A stretch of DNA of 64,000 bases from Stutzerimonas xanthomarina (GCF_003935375.1 NZ_RHQM01000013.1:1-64000), one strand, 5' to 3'. Shown: positions 40,032 through 49,091, counted from the stretch's first letter. Notes: generated by a model not told the origin, from the sequence alone. A program made the numbers and translations.

Positions 40032-41228
40032 ATGCCATCGATTCTCGACCTGCTGCGCAGTCGCCTGAGCTCGTTGCTGCCCAGCGAACTCAAGCCCAGC
40101 GAGCTTCGCCATCTGCTGAGCCCGCGACGCCATCCACTGCTGCTCTGCCAGCGCCGCGCGACCTTGATCGTCAACCGCGTTCGCCTGTTCGCCTTTCTGT
40201 TCGCAGTGCTCACCCCGCTGTGGAGTTTGATCGATCTGATGGTGTTCGAGCCCAAGCTGTGGGCAGCGCTGGCCGGTTTTCGGATGATGGCGTGCCTGGC
40301 GTTCACCTGCCTGCTGCTGTTCTACCGTCCGAGCGGCAATCTGCTCGATGCCTATCGGGCGATCGCGATCCTGTTCGCCATTCCGACGATCTTCTACATC
40401 GCCTCGCACACCTTGCTCGGCAGCTATCAACTGGCGCAGTTCTCCGCGGTGGTCGGCGCCGGCTATGCCTTTTTGCCATTCGTGCTGATGGCCGGGCTGA
40501 CCATTTTCCCGCTGACCCTGGTGGAGAATCTGGTGCTCTCCAGCCTGTTGCTGCTGGCCCAGGCGCTGGCTGGCTATCTCAGCTGGGCGACGCTGAACTG
40601 GCCGTCGTTCGCCGGTGCCTTCTGGCTGCTGATCCTGATCGCCGGCGTCGCCAGCCTGGCCAGCATGAGCCAGCTGGCGTTCATGTTCGCGCTGGTGCGC
40701 CAGGCCATACGCGACCCGCTTACCGGGGTTTTCTCCCGCGGCAGCGGCGAGGAGATCCTTCGGTTGCAGTGGGACAGCGCACAGCGCAAGGATGGTCCGC
40801 TGGCGCTTGCATTCATCGACCTCGACCACTTCAAGTCGATCAACGACAACCATGGCCATGAATCCGGCGATCAGGTCCTGCGCGAGGCGGCCAGGTGTCT
40901 GGTGGCGACGCTGCGAGGCTCCGACAGCCTGCTGCGCTGGGGCGGCGAAGAGTTCCTGCTGATCATGCCGGAGACCGACATGCAGCAGGCGCACATGGCG
41001 CTCGAGCGCATCGTTGGCCAGGGCCTCGGCGTGCGGCCGGACGGTGCGCCGCTGACGGCGAGTATCGGGTTGGCCGAGCGCCGTTGCGATCAGGTGGCGG
41101 ACTACCGGGATCTGCTGGAGCTGGCGGATAAGCGCATGTACTACGCCAAGGCGAGCGGGCGTAATCGCCTCTGCGCTATGGAGCCGGAGGCTGTGCAGCC
41201 GCCCCAGGCATTTGCCGTGGGTGGCTAG
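40032..41228 (+). CDS. Membrane diguanylate cyclase (GGDEF)
   Basis: A 398-residue inner-membrane enzyme that makes cyclic-di-GMP from two GTP. Residues 55-220 hold about six hydrophobic helices forming a MASE-like sensor. The C-terminal domain contains the active GGEEF signature (RWGGEEFLLIMPETD, near residue 306). An inhibitory I-site RGSD lies five residues before it, so product feedback is likely. FIDLDHFKSINDNHGHESGD is also intact at its metal-binding aspartates. The gene converges on pncB with only 3 bp between stops. Confidence 0.93.
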   Translation: MPSILDLLRSRLSSLLPSELKPSELRHLLSPRRHPLLLCQRRATLIVNRVRLFAFLFAVLTPLWSLIDLMVFEPKLWAALAGFRMMACLAFTCLLLFYRPSGNLLDAYRAIAILFAIPTIFYIASHTLLGSYQLAQFSAVVGAGYAFLPFVLMAGLTIFPLTLVENLVLSSLLLLAQALAGYLSWATLNWPSFAGAFWLLILIAGVASLASMSQLAFMFALVRQAIRDPLTGVFSRGSGEEILRLQWDSAQRKDGPLALAFIDLDHFKSINDNHGHESGDQVLREAARCLVATLRGSDSLLRWGGEEFLLIMPETDMQQAHMALERIVGQGLGVRPDGAPLTASIGLAERRCDQVADYRDLLELADKRMYYAKASGRNRLCAMEPEAVQPPQAFAVGG

Positions 41229-41231
41229 CCG

Positions 41232-42434
41232 TCAGCCATTGGCCAGGCCGAAGACGTGCCGCATGTAGCTGACGAATGCCTCGTCGCGGCACATGGTCTT
41301 GCCCGGCGAGTCGGAAATCTTCGCCACCGGCTGGCCATTGCAGGCGGTCATCTTGATGACCATGTTGGTCGGCTCCACGCCCGGGATGTCGCAGGTCAGT
41401 CCGGTGCCGATGCCGAAACTCGGATTGCTGCGCCCGATCAGCGCGCGATGGAGTTCCAGCGCTCTGGCCAGGTCCAGGCCATCGGAGAAGATCAGCTGGC
41501 GGGTTTTCGGATCGATACCCAGGCGCTGGTAATGCGCGATGGCCTTCTCTGCCCACAGCAGAGGGTCGCCAGAGTCATGACGCAGGCCGTCGAACAGCTT
41601 GGCGAAGTACAGATCGAAATCGCGCAGGAAAGCATCCATGGTGATGCAGTCGGTGAGCGCGATGCCCAATGCCCCACGATATTCGCGAACCCAGCAGTCC
41701 AGCGCCGCAACCTGGCTGTCGATCAGCCGCGGGCCGAGTTGCTGGTGCGCCATGATCCACTCATGGGCCATGGTGCCCATCGGCTTCACATTCCGCGTGC
41801 GTGCCAGATGCACATTGCTGGTGCCGGCGAACCGGCCGGGAAAATCGCATTGCAGTCGGTCCACCACCATCGCCTGCACGGCAAAGGAGAAACGACGGCG
41901 TGTGCCGAAATCCGCCAGGGTAAAGCTGGCCAGTTCGTCGCTGCTGGCCTGGCTGCGTAGCCAGTGCAGCTTCTCATCCAGCCGGTCGCGCGCCTGGCCC
42001 AGCGTCACCGCCGGGTAGCGCGCGCGGTTGCGCACCTCGCTGACGATGGCCAGCAGCGGCACTTCGAACAGGATCACATGGAGCCAGGGGCCGCGCAGGT
42101 GCATCACCAGCTCGCCGTCCTCGATGCTCACCTGCAGATAACGCAGATCGAAACGGAACAAACCGAGGAAGCGGATGAAGTCGGGCTGCATGTAGGGGAT
42201 GCGCTCAAGGTAGGCCAGCTCCTCGGCTGTCATCTGCAGCTCGGCAAGCGCCTCGATCTGCTGGCGGATCTCGTCGAGGTAGGGCGTCAGGTTCTCACCG
42301 GAGCGGCTGCGGAATGCCCACTCCACCTCCGCGTTCGGATAGTGATGCAGCACCGCCTGCATCATGGTGAGCTTGTAGAAATCGGTATCCAGCAGGCTCT
42401 GGACGATTCGTTCGGAAAAGGCGCTGCTGTTCAT
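41232..42434 (-). CDS. pncB: Nicotinate phosphoribosyltransferase
   Basis: A 400-residue enzyme of the NAD salvage (Preiss-Handler) pathway: nicotinate + PRPP + ATP to nicotinate mononucleotide. The N terminus [21 protein letters not shown] and the segment [15 protein letters not shown] with the phosphorylated histidine are diagnostic. The length matches E. coli PncB. ATG 42434 has GGAG 7 bases upstream; an in-frame start at 42482 is less likely. The upstream region is conspicuously AT-rich. Confidence 0.95.
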   Translation of the reverse strand: MNSSAFSERIVQSLLDTDFYKLTMMQAVLHHYPNAEVEWAFRSRSGENLTPYLDEIRQQIEALAELQMTAEELAYLERIPYMQPDFIRFLGLFRFDLRYLQVSIEDGELVMHLRGPWLHVILFEVPLLAIVSEVRNRARYPAVTLGQARDRLDEKLHWLRSQASSDELASFTLADFGTRRRFSFAVQAMVVDRLQCDFPGRFAGTSNVHLARTRNVKPMGTMAHEWIMAHQQLGPRLIDSQVAALDCWVREYRGALGIALTDCITMDAFLRDFDLYFAKLFDGLRHDSGDPLLWAEKAIAHYQRLGIDPKTRQLIFSDGLDLARALELHRALIGRSNPSFGIGTGLTCDIPGVEPTNMVIKMTACNGQPVAKISDSPGKTMCRDEAFVSYMRHVFGLANG

Positions 42435-42589
42435 CGACCGCTCCAGCTTGAAATGCCTGTCGATGATATCGACAAACGGCAAGGGATGCAGGTCATCGTT
42501 ATAAGTTAGGAATGAATAAAATAACCGCAGATATCAGCTTCTGCTTGGCCGTCGCTTTGCGCAAAAGGCTTATAAATATAATTCTGCCG

Positions 42590-42610
42590 GCTATATATCG
42601 ATCGGATAGC
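42590..42610. promoter_or_regulatory. Inverted repeat in the AT-rich pncB leader
   Basis: GCTAT, 11 bases, ATAGC within an AT-rich stretch (about 42490-42660) that contrasts with the surrounding GC-rich DNA. It is a candidate operator or protein-binding site for pncB control. Confidence 0.25.
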
Positions 42611-42665
42611 AATATCACATTACTTTTGCGATGTCGTTTTTGATTATTCGCTTAACGGATTGAAT

Positions 42666-42718
42666 GAAGAAATGAAGAAGGGCAGGGCCGTACGGCGCCT
42701 GCCCTTCTTCATTTCTTC
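42666..42718 (-). terminator. Very long perfect hairpin after the KGG protein gene
   Basis: A 21-bp perfect stem (42666-42686 with 42698-42718, arms GAAGAAATGAAGAAGGGCAG+G) whose 11-base loop contains the palindrome GCCGTACGGC. It lies 5 bases after the stop of the KGG gene. The pairing is much longer than a usual terminator; the minus-strand 3' side is TTTCTTCATTC, only loosely T-rich. Confidence 0.6.
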
Positions 42719-42723
42719 AGCTT

Positions 42724-42894
42724 TTAGCTGCTGCGGCCACCGCCGTGGCTGTTCTGGCCACCCTTGCGGCCGGCCTCGGAGGCCTTCTCGCGGTCGTTGG
42801 CGAAGTTGCCGCCGCTGTTGTGGCCACCCTTGCGGCCGGCCTCGGAAGCTTTCTCTCGATCGTTGGCGAAGTTGCCAGGATTACTATTTGCCAT
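42724..42894 (-). CDS. KGG-repeat general stress protein (Con-10-like)
   Basis: A 56-residue hydrophilic protein made almost entirely of two near-identical units, GNFANDREKASEAGRKGG, followed by HNS and QNS, and a Gly/Ser/Arg tail (HGGGRSS). It belongs to the stress-induced KGG family that includes fungal conidiation protein 10 and E. coli YciG. GAGGAGAAAAA lies just before the ATG. Members are disordered and linked to stationary phase or osmotic stress; the exact role is unknown. A long hairpin follows directly. Confidence 0.9.
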   Translation of the reverse strand: MANSNPGNFANDREKASEAGRKGGHNSGGNFANDREKASEAGRKGGQNSHGGGRSS

Positions 42895-42966
42895 GTGTTT
42901 TTCTCCTCAATTGGATAGACACGTTCACAAACGGCTGAAAGAGAGAGATCAATCAGCCTCACTGTG

Positions 42967-42994
42967 TCAGAGGAAGACTTCAGGCAAGAGTTTC
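42967..42994 (-). promoter_or_regulatory. Possible AlgU/sigma-E type promoter of the KGG gene
   Basis: On the minus strand GAAACT (42994-42989), a 17-base spacer and TCTGA (42971-42967). The -10 matches the AlgU consensus exactly; the -35 differs from GAACTT at two positions. It would give a leader of about 65 bases. Confidence 0.35.
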
Positions 42995-43128
42995 GGTGAA
43001 TTCAAAAGTGTAGACGAATGGTTTTCCCCATGTTGCGTATGACTATGGCGGACTGAAATTACAGGCGAAGCGGCAAAGTTGCAGGAACGAATTACGATTA
43101 TCCGAGCGCGGACTTATCCAGCCGCGCC

Positions 43129-43362
43129 TCAGGCCGCAAGTTTCGTCTTGCGCTCGGCCAGAAGGCGCATCACGTAGCCGATCTTCAGCGCCGTGGGGCC
43201 GAGGATGACCAACGCATGGGCCGCGATGATGCTGCCCATCGCCAGATGTCGATCGAACAGGTAGGCGCCGCTGATGCCCAGCAGCAGGAGCAGTATGCCT
43301 GCGACCATCAGCGCATTGGCGGCGCCCATCAGGCGTTGTGGGGAAGCTGAGTGATAAAGCAT
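43129..43362 (-). CDS. Small two-helix membrane protein (PpyR-like)
   Basis: A 77-residue inner-membrane protein with two helices (about residues 14-36 and 40-62) and a basic tail (RLLAERKTKLAA). It lies 51 bp downstream of the flavohemoglobin gene on the same strand. In P. aeruginosa the small membrane protein PpyR (PA2663), reported to affect psl and pyoverdine expression, sits next to fhp. Position and topology suggest this is its homologue, but the sequence alone is too short for certainty. Confidence 0.6.
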   Translation of the reverse strand: MLYHSASPQRLMGAANALMVAGILLLLLGISGAYLFDRHLAMGSIIAAHALVILGPTALKIGYVMRLLAERKTKLAA

Positions 43363-43413
43363 GACTGAATCTCCTTCGGGGAGAGGCTCGCGCCGGGCGA
43401 GCCTCCGAATGGA

Positions 43414-44592
43414 TCAATCGAGTGCTGACGCGGGGCCGAAGAACTCGTAGCGGGTTTGCTGTTCCGGCACACCGAGTGACTTCAGCTGACGGCGGACGGC
43501 AGCCATGAAGGGTTTCGGCCCGAGGAAATAGGCGTCCACGTCGCGGTCTTCCGGTAGCCACCTGCCAAGCTGTTGCTCGGTCAGGCGGCCAACGGCATCC
43601 GGCGCGGCATCTGCGCCGTCGTGCTCCTCATAGCAGTAGAAACGCTTGAGCTGGGCGTGACGCTCGGCCAGCGCGTCCACGCTGCGGCGGAACGCATGCA
43701 CGCCGGCATTGCGCGCGCAGTGGATGAAGTGCACCGGTCGTGCGCTGGCCAGAGCCTGTTCCAGCATCGCCAGGGTAGGCGTGATACCGACGCCACCGCT
43801 GATCAGCACCAGGGGTTTGTCGCCCGGTTCCAGGGTGAACTCGCCAGCCGGCGCGAACAGCTCCAGCACGGCACCTTCGGGCATGGCATGCAGCGCGTTC
43901 GAGGCGACGCCGCCGGGCTCGCGCTTGACGCTGATGCGGTATTCGCTGCCATTGCTGGCGGCGGACAGCGAGTAGTTGCGGCGCACCTCCTGGCCGTCGA
44001 CCTCCAGGCGCAGGCCGATGTACTGGCCGGGCAGAAAGTCCATCAGCGGGCCGCCATCTTCGGGTTGCAGGTGAAAGGAAATAATTTCCGCGCTTTCGAC
44101 GATCTTGCGCGCAATGCGGAAACGCCGCGCGCCCCGCCAGCCACCATCCGCCTCGGCTTTTGCCTGATAGAGATTTTCCTCTTGGCCGATGAGGATGTCG
44201 GCGAGTTGCTGATAGGCGGCGCCCCAGGCGTCGATCACCGCATCGGTGGCAATCTCCTCGCCAAGGACTTCGCGAATCGCTCGCAGCAGGCAGGAGCCAA
44301 CCAGCGGGTAATGCTCGGGCAGCACCTGCAGCGCGACATGTTTGTTGATGATCTGTGCGACCAGCGGGCCGAGCGCGTCGAGTCGGTCGATGTGTTTGGC
44401 ATACATCAGCACGCCGTTGGCCAGTGCACGCGGCTGTTCACCGCTGGCCTGGTGGGCCTGATTGAACAGCGGGCGCACTTCGGGGTGTTCACTCAGCAGC
44501 AGGTTGTAGAAATGGGTGGTCAAGGCTTCGCCGCCGCTTTCCAGCAGCGGCACGGTGGCTTTGATAAGGGCAGTCTGTTCAGCGCAAAGCAT
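43414..44592 (-). CDS. hmp: Flavohemoglobin, nitric oxide dioxygenase
   Basis: A 392-residue cytoplasmic enzyme that turns nitric oxide plus oxygen into nitrate using NAD(P)H. Residues 1-140 form the globin (proximal heme His in INKHVALQV near 85), followed by an FAD domain (RNYSLSAA near 205) and an NAD domain (LISGGVGITPTLAML near 265). The length is normal. The upstream region contains an Anr/Dnr-type box, fitting induction under low oxygen or NO. Confidence 0.97.
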   Translation of the reverse strand: MLCAEQTALIKATVPLLESGGEALTTHFYNLLLSEHPEVRPLFNQAHQASGEQPRALANGVLMYAKHIDRLDALGPLVAQIINKHVALQVLPEHYPLVGSCLLRAIREVLGEEIATDAVIDAWGAAYQQLADILIGQEENLYQAKAEADGGWRGARRFRIARKIVESAEIISFHLQPEDGGPLMDFLPGQYIGLRLEVDGQEVRRNYSLSAASNGSEYRISVKREPGGVASNALHAMPEGAVLELFAPAGEFTLEPGDKPLVLISGGVGITPTLAMLEQALASARPVHFIHCARNAGVHAFRRSVDALAERHAQLKRFYCYEEHDGADAAPDAVGRLTEQQLGRWLPEDRDVDAYFLGPKPFMAAVRRQLKSLGVPEQQTRYEFFGPASALD

Positions 44593-44865
44593 TGCTAACT
44601 CCTCTGATGGGAAAGTCGTCCTGTATTCGCGGGGCGAACACGAAACGTTCTGCCATAGAGGCTTTCAACAATCGTTCCAGGTCGAAAATTGACTTGAATC
44701 AAGGTTTGCAGGGTGTGCGAGGTAAAAAGAACCTCGGCTTTACATGGTGATATGGACCTTAAAGGGTCTAAATTACCTTGGCGGTGACGATCGAACCTCG
44801 CCCGCTGGCAGCTTTCTTACCAGGGGCGATCCGCGATATTTCATTCAACAGCAGGAGAGAGGGCC
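44593..44865. promoter_or_regulatory. Divergent control region of hmp and the DUF2188 gene
   Basis: Contains TTGACTTGAATCAA at 44689-44702, matching 13 of 14 positions of the Anr/Dnr (FNR-type) dyad TTGAT-N4-ATCAA in minus-strand reading. Its centre is about 103 bases before hmp. A small hairpin CGAGGT/ACCTCG lies at 44718-44736. Confidence 0.55.
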
Positions 44866-45090
44866 ATGGAGACCTACCACATCACCCACGAAGATGACCG
44901 CTGGGTGTTACGCGAAGAAGGCGATCAGCGCGCGTTGCTCGAAGCCGGGAATCGACAGGACATTCTCGATGAGACGCGCGACTACATGAAGCTGCGTACT
45001 GCGCTGGTGAATGTCCACGGCGACGACGGCAGCATCGAGGAGGAGCATCGCTACCCGCAGGAGCAGAACCCGCTGGAGACCAAGGGCTGA
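44866..45090 (+). CDS. DUF2188 family protein
   Basis: A 74-residue acidic cytoplasmic protein: METYHITHEDDRWVLREEGDQRALLEAGNR is typical of DUF2188 (WVLREEG core near residues 13-19). The C-terminal half is charged and probably flexible. GGAGAGAGGG precedes the ATG. The family is common, of unknown function and often stress-related. It is divergent from hmp and convergent with pykF. Confidence 0.8.
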   Translation: METYHITHEDDRWVLREEGDQRALLEAGNRQDILDETRDYMKLRTALVNVHGDDGSIEEEHRYPQEQNPLETKG

Positions 45091-45125
45091 CCGCTTGGCC
45101 ATTGTGCGCTGGGTGGGCTGCCAAC

Positions 45126-46541
45126 CTAGTCGAGGACTTCGATACGCAGCGTGTTGGTGGTGCCAGGTTGACCGAGCGGCACGCCAGCGGTGATCAGCAC
45201 CGTATCACCACTGCCGGCCATGCCCTGGGCGCGCGCCAGCTCGAGGGCGTGGCTGCTGACCTGCTCCATATCGCGCATCGGTGCATCCACCACCGAATAC
45301 ACGCCCCAGGCCACCGTGAGCTTGCGCGCGGTGGCGGTGCTCGGCGTCAGGCTGAGGATCGGCGTGGCCGGGCGCTCGCGCGAGGCTCGCAGGCTGGAGC
45401 GGCCTGATTCGGTGTAATTGACCAGCACGGCAATCGGTAGGATGCCACTGATGCGGCGGATCGCGCAGCTGATGGCATCCGGCAGCGTTGCCTCGGCATT
45501 CGGTCGGTGCACATCGAGCTGGGCCTGGAAATCCGGGCCGCCTTCGACCTGGCGGATGATCTTGCTCATCATGCTCACCGCTTCCAGCGGGTAGTCGCCC
45601 GAAGCGGTTTCCGCCGACAGCATCACCGCGTCTGCACCCTCGGCGACCGCGTTGGCCACGTCGGTGACCTCGGCGCGCGTCGGCGCCGGGGCGAAGCGCA
45701 TGGATTCGAGCATCTGCGTCGCCACCACCACCGGGCGGCCGAGCTGGCGGCAGATGCGCACGATGTTCTTCTGAATGCGTGGCACATTCTCCGGCGGCAC
45801 CTCCACGCCGAGGTCGCCACGCGCGACCATGATTGCGTCGGACAGCCGCGCGATCTCGCGCAGGTGCTGCACCGCCGAAGGTTTCTCGATCTTGGCCATG
45901 AGGAAGGCGCGCTCACCGATCAGCTTGCGCGCCTCGTGTATGTCCTGTGGGCGCTGGACGAAGGACAGGGCCACCCAATCCACGCCCAGCTCAAGGCCGA
46001 AAGCCAGGTCGCGGCGATCCTTCTCCGTCAGCGGGCTAAGCTCCAGCACTGCTTCCGGCACGTTGACGCCCTTGCGGTCGGACAGCTCGCCGCCGGCGAC
46101 CACGCGGGTGTCGATGGCATCGCTGTGGCGCGCGGTGACCGTCAGACGCAGGCGGCCATCGTCGATCAGCAGCTGCATGCCCGCCTCCAGCGCGGCGATG
46201 ATCTCCGGATGCGGCAGGTTCACGCGGCGGCTGTCGCCCGGTGTCGGGTCCAGATCCAGGCGAAAGGCCTGGTCACGCTCCAGGCGGACCTTGCCCTCGG
46301 CGAAGCGGCCGACCCTGAGCTTGGGCCCTTGCAGGTCCATGAGGATGCCGATCGGTTGGTTCAGCTCACGTTCCACCTCGCGAATCCAGGCGAAGCGTTC
46401 GGCATGGTCGGCGTGCTCGCCATGGCTGAAGTTCAGGCGGAACAGGTTGACCCCTGCCGCGACCAGCGCCCGTACATCATCGATGCTGCGGGTGGTGGGG
46501 CCGAGGGTGGCAAGTATCTTGACCTTCTTGTCGGGTTTCAT
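45126..46541 (-). CDS. pykF: Pyruvate kinase
   Basis: A 471-residue glycolytic enzyme converting PEP + ADP to pyruvate + ATP. Visible are the N-terminal KILATLGPTTRSIDDVRAL, MDLQGPKLRVG, the active-site block FLMAKIEKPSAVQHL with the catalytic lysine, GDLGVEVPPENVP and ATQMLESM. The C-terminal allosteric domain is present. It is last in the glyoxylate operon (32 bp after ttuD), as with pykF/ttuD of P. aeruginosa (PA1498-PA1499), suggesting a dedicated isozyme drawing glycerate carbon into pyruvate. Confidence 0.95.
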   Translation of the reverse strand: MKPDKKVKILATLGPTTRSIDDVRALVAAGVNLFRLNFSHGEHADHAERFAWIREVERELNQPIGILMDLQGPKLRVGRFAEGKVRLERDQAFRLDLDPTPGDSRRVNLPHPEIIAALEAGMQLLIDDGRLRLTVTARHSDAIDTRVVAGGELSDRKGVNVPEAVLELSPLTEKDRRDLAFGLELGVDWVALSFVQRPQDIHEARKLIGERAFLMAKIEKPSAVQHLREIARLSDAIMVARGDLGVEVPPENVPRIQKNIVRICRQLGRPVVVATQMLESMRFAPAPTRAEVTDVANAVAEGADAVMLSAETASGDYPLEAVSMMSKIIRQVEGGPDFQAQLDVHRPNAEATLPDAISCAIRRISGILPIAVLVNYTESGRSSLRASRERPATPILSLTPSTATARKLTVAWGVYSVVDAPMRDMEQVSSHALELARAQGMAGSGDTVLITAGVPLGQPGTTNTLRIEVLD

Positions 46542-46573
46542 GGCGGGCTCGCTGGCAGGTGAGCGTCCTCGGT

Positions 46574-47845
46574 CTAGGCCGAGGGCGGCAGAATCAGGAT
46601 GGCGCGGAAATCGTTGACGTTGGTACGCGTCGGGCCTGTAACGATCAGGCTGTCCAGCGCGGCGAAGTAGCCATAGCCGTCGTTGTTGGCCAGCGCATCG
46701 GCGGCACGCAGGCCCTGTGCTTCGGCGCGGGCGAAGCTGTCCGGGGTCATCAGTGCGCCGGCGTTGTCCTCGGAACCGTCGATGCCATCGGTGTCGCCGG
46801 CCAGGGCGTAAACGCCGGGCAGGCCTTGCAGGCTTTCTGTGACGGCAAGCAGGAATTCGGCGTTGCGCCCGCCGCGGCCGTTGCCGCGCACGGTCACCGT
46901 GGTCTCGCCGCCGGAGAGGATCACGCAGGGCGCGGCGATCGGCTGGCCGTGCAGCACCACCTGGCGGGCGATGCCGGCGTGCACCTTGGCCACCTCGCGC
47001 GCTTCGCCTTCCAGGTCGCCGAGGATCAACGGGATGATACCGGCGGAGCGGGCCACCTCGGCAGCGGCGTCGAGCGACTGCTGCGGCGTGGCGATCAATT
47101 GGAAGTGGCTGCGCGAGAGCATCGGGTCGCCCGGCTTGAGGGTTTCCGAGCGCGGGTCCTCGAGCCAGGCGCGGACGCTGGCCGGCACCTCAATGTGGTA
47201 GCGCTCGAGAATTTCCAGTGCCTGCGCCGAAGTAGTCGGATCGGCCACGGTGGGGCCGGAGGCGATCACCGTGGCCTCGTCGCCGGGCACGTCGGAAATC
47301 GCGTAGGTGTATACGCTGGCCGGCCAGCAGGCTCTGGCCAGGCGCCCGCCCTTGATCGCCGAGAGGTGCTTGCGCACGCAGTTCATCTCGCCGATATGCG
47401 CGCCGGAGCGCAGCAGCGCCTTGTTGATCGCCTGCTTGTCGGCCAGCGAGATGCCCTCGGCTGGCAGTGCCAACAGCGAGGAACCGCCGCCGGAAAGCAG
47501 GAAGATCACCCGGTCGCTTTCCTCGAGGTTGCTGACCAGCTCCAGTACGCGGCGTGCGACGCGCTCGCCGGCATCGTCCGGGACCGGGTGCGCGGCCTCC
47601 ACCACCTCGATGCGGCGGCAGTCGGCGTGATGTTCATAGCGGGTCACCACCAGGCCGGACAGCTCGCCTTCCCAGGCCTGCTCGATGGCTTCGGCCATGG
47701 CCGCAGCCGCCTTGCCGGCGCCGATGACGATGGCTCGGCCGCTGCGGTCTTCGGGCAGATGGTCGGCGAGCACATGGCGCGGATGGGCGGCCTCGATGGC
47801 GCTGTCGAACAGCTGGCGCAGCAGGGCTTGGGGATCGATGGGCAT
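46574..47845 (-). CDS. ttuD: Glycerate 2-kinase / hydroxypyruvate reductase family (TtuD, MOFRL)
   Basis: A 423-residue protein of the DUF4147/MOFRL family. The N-terminal domain holds VIGAGKAAAAMAEAIEQAWEG-type signature (AIVIGAGKAAAAMAEAI), GGGSSLLALPAEGI, and the C-terminal MOFRL domain GGRNAEFLLAV with LAGDTDGIDGSEDNAGA. Members phosphorylate D-glycerate at C2; they were first named hydroxypyruvate reductase. Either activity fits between glxR and pykF. AAGGAGCCAGAG precedes the ATG. Confidence 0.92.
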   Translation of the reverse strand: MPIDPQALLRQLFDSAIEAAHPRHVLADHLPEDRSGRAIVIGAGKAAAAMAEAIEQAWEGELSGLVVTRYEHHADCRRIEVVEAAHPVPDDAGERVARRVLELVSNLEESDRVIFLLSGGGSSLLALPAEGISLADKQAINKALLRSGAHIGEMNCVRKHLSAIKGGRLARACWPASVYTYAISDVPGDEATVIASGPTVADPTTSAQALEILERYHIEVPASVRAWLEDPRSETLKPGDPMLSRSHFQLIATPQQSLDAAAEVARSAGIIPLILGDLEGEAREVAKVHAGIARQVVLHGQPIAAPCVILSGGETTVTVRGNGRGGRNAEFLLAVTESLQGLPGVYALAGDTDGIDGSEDNAGALMTPDSFARAEAQGLRAADALANNDGYGYFAALDSLIVTGPTRTNVNDFRAILILPPSA

Positions 47846-48172
47846 CTCTGGCTCCTTGGGTCTTTTTGCAGAGGCCGATTGCAGACCTTAGGGCTCGGCA
47901 ATGCAAGCGCTAAGGGTTGAAATCGACCCGCCCGGCAGTCGGGCCGTGACTCCTTGTGCCGGGCGAATCGAAAAGGTGCCGTCCGCAGACGGCGGTTGCT
48001 GTGCAGGCGCGCGGGGCCCTGGTCGTGGGGGAGACGCGATGATTCCGACCCCGCGTACCTGCACACCAACCCTTTGAGCATCACTGGTGCCGAGCGTTGC
48101 GCTGATCCCACCACCTGGTCTGTCTGTCCCTGAAGGTGGGGGCGCAGGCCCGACTCAGTGCGCTCGAAGGCT
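47846..48172. other. Structured intergenic region between glxR and ttuD
   Basis: No gene in 327 bases. Two hairpins stand out: CGCCCGGCA / TGCCGGGCG (47929-47965, 19-base loop) and GCCGTC-CGCA-GACGGC (47978-47993). No clear terminator or promoter pair is visible, so the two genes may still be co-transcribed. Confidence 0.4.
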
Positions 48173-49063
48173 TTACTCCTTGCGGATCGAGAAATTGGCC
48201 ATGTGCTCCAGGCCCTTGATCAGCGCTGAGTGGTCCCAGCCGCTGCCGCCGATGGCTGCGCAGGTGCTGAACACCTGCTGGGCGTTGGCGGTGTTAGGCA
48301 GGTTGAGGCCCAGCTCGCGGGCTCCGGCCAGGGCGAGGTTGAGGTCCTTCTGGTGCAGGCTGATGCGGAAGCCCGGATCGAAGGTGCCCTTGATCATGCG
48401 CTCGCCGTGCACCTCGAGAATCTTCGAGCCGGCAAAGCCACCCATCAGCGCCTCGCGCACCTTGGCCGGGTCGGCGCCGTTCTTCGCGGCGAACAGCAGG
48501 GCCTCAGCGACCGCCTGAATGTTCAGCGCGACGATGATCTGGTTGGCCACCTTGGCGGTCTGGCCGTCGCCGTTCTCGCCGACGCGGGTGATGTTCTTGC
48601 CCATCGCCTGGAACAGCGGCAGGGCGCGCTCGAAGGCCGCTTCGCTGCCGCCGACCATGATCGACAGGCTGCCGGCCTTGGCGCCGACCTCACCGCCGGA
48701 TACCGGGGCGTCGAGGTACTCGGCGCCGCTCGCCTTGATCTTCTCGGCGAACTGCTTGGTGGCGCTGGGGGAGATCGAGCTCATGTCGATCACCACCTTG
48801 CCCGGGCCGACGCCAGCGGCGATGCCCTGGTCGCGGAACAGCACGTCCTCGACCTGCGGCGTATCCGGCACCATGACGATGATGAACTCGGCCTCCTGCG
48901 CGACTTCCTGCGGCGTGGCCAGGGCGATGGCGCCGGCCTGCAGCAAATCGGCGGGTGCCTTGTCATGATGTTCGGAAAGGAACAGTTGGTGGCCTGCGTT
49001 CTGCAGGTTGCTTGCCATGGGCTTTCCCATGATTCCGGTGCCGATAAATCCGATCTTAGCCAT
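48173..49063 (-). CDS. glxR: Tartronate semialdehyde reductase
   Basis: A 296-residue beta-hydroxyacid dehydrogenase reducing tartronate semialdehyde to D-glycerate with NAD(P)H. It has the Rossmann motif GFIGTGIMGKPMASNL, the substrate site DAPVSGGEVGA (near residue 117) and the catalytic lysine in GQTAKVANQIIVAL (near 168). The length is typical. GAGGAGAAACG precedes the ATG. Its place after hyi and gcl makes the GlxR assignment firm against other members of the family. Confidence 0.94.
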   Translation of the reverse strand: MAKIGFIGTGIMGKPMASNLQNAGHQLFLSEHHDKAPADLLQAGAIALATPQEVAQEAEFIIVMVPDTPQVEDVLFRDQGIAAGVGPGKVVIDMSSISPSATKQFAEKIKASGAEYLDAPVSGGEVGAKAGSLSIMVGGSEAAFERALPLFQAMGKNITRVGENGDGQTAKVANQIIVALNIQAVAEALLFAAKNGADPAKVREALMGGFAGSKILEVHGERMIKGTFDPGFRISLHQKDLNLALAGARELGLNLPNTANAQQVFSTCAAIGGSGWDHSALIKGLEHMANFSIRKE

Positions 49064-49091
49064 GGTCGTTTCTCCTCAAATTCTGTTCGGG

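Noticed and set aside
44655..44670. Sigma-54 promoter before hmp (minus strand TGGCAG...TTCG)
   Set aside because: The -24 part fits but the -12 should be TTGC; the Anr/Dnr-type dyad is the better signal.
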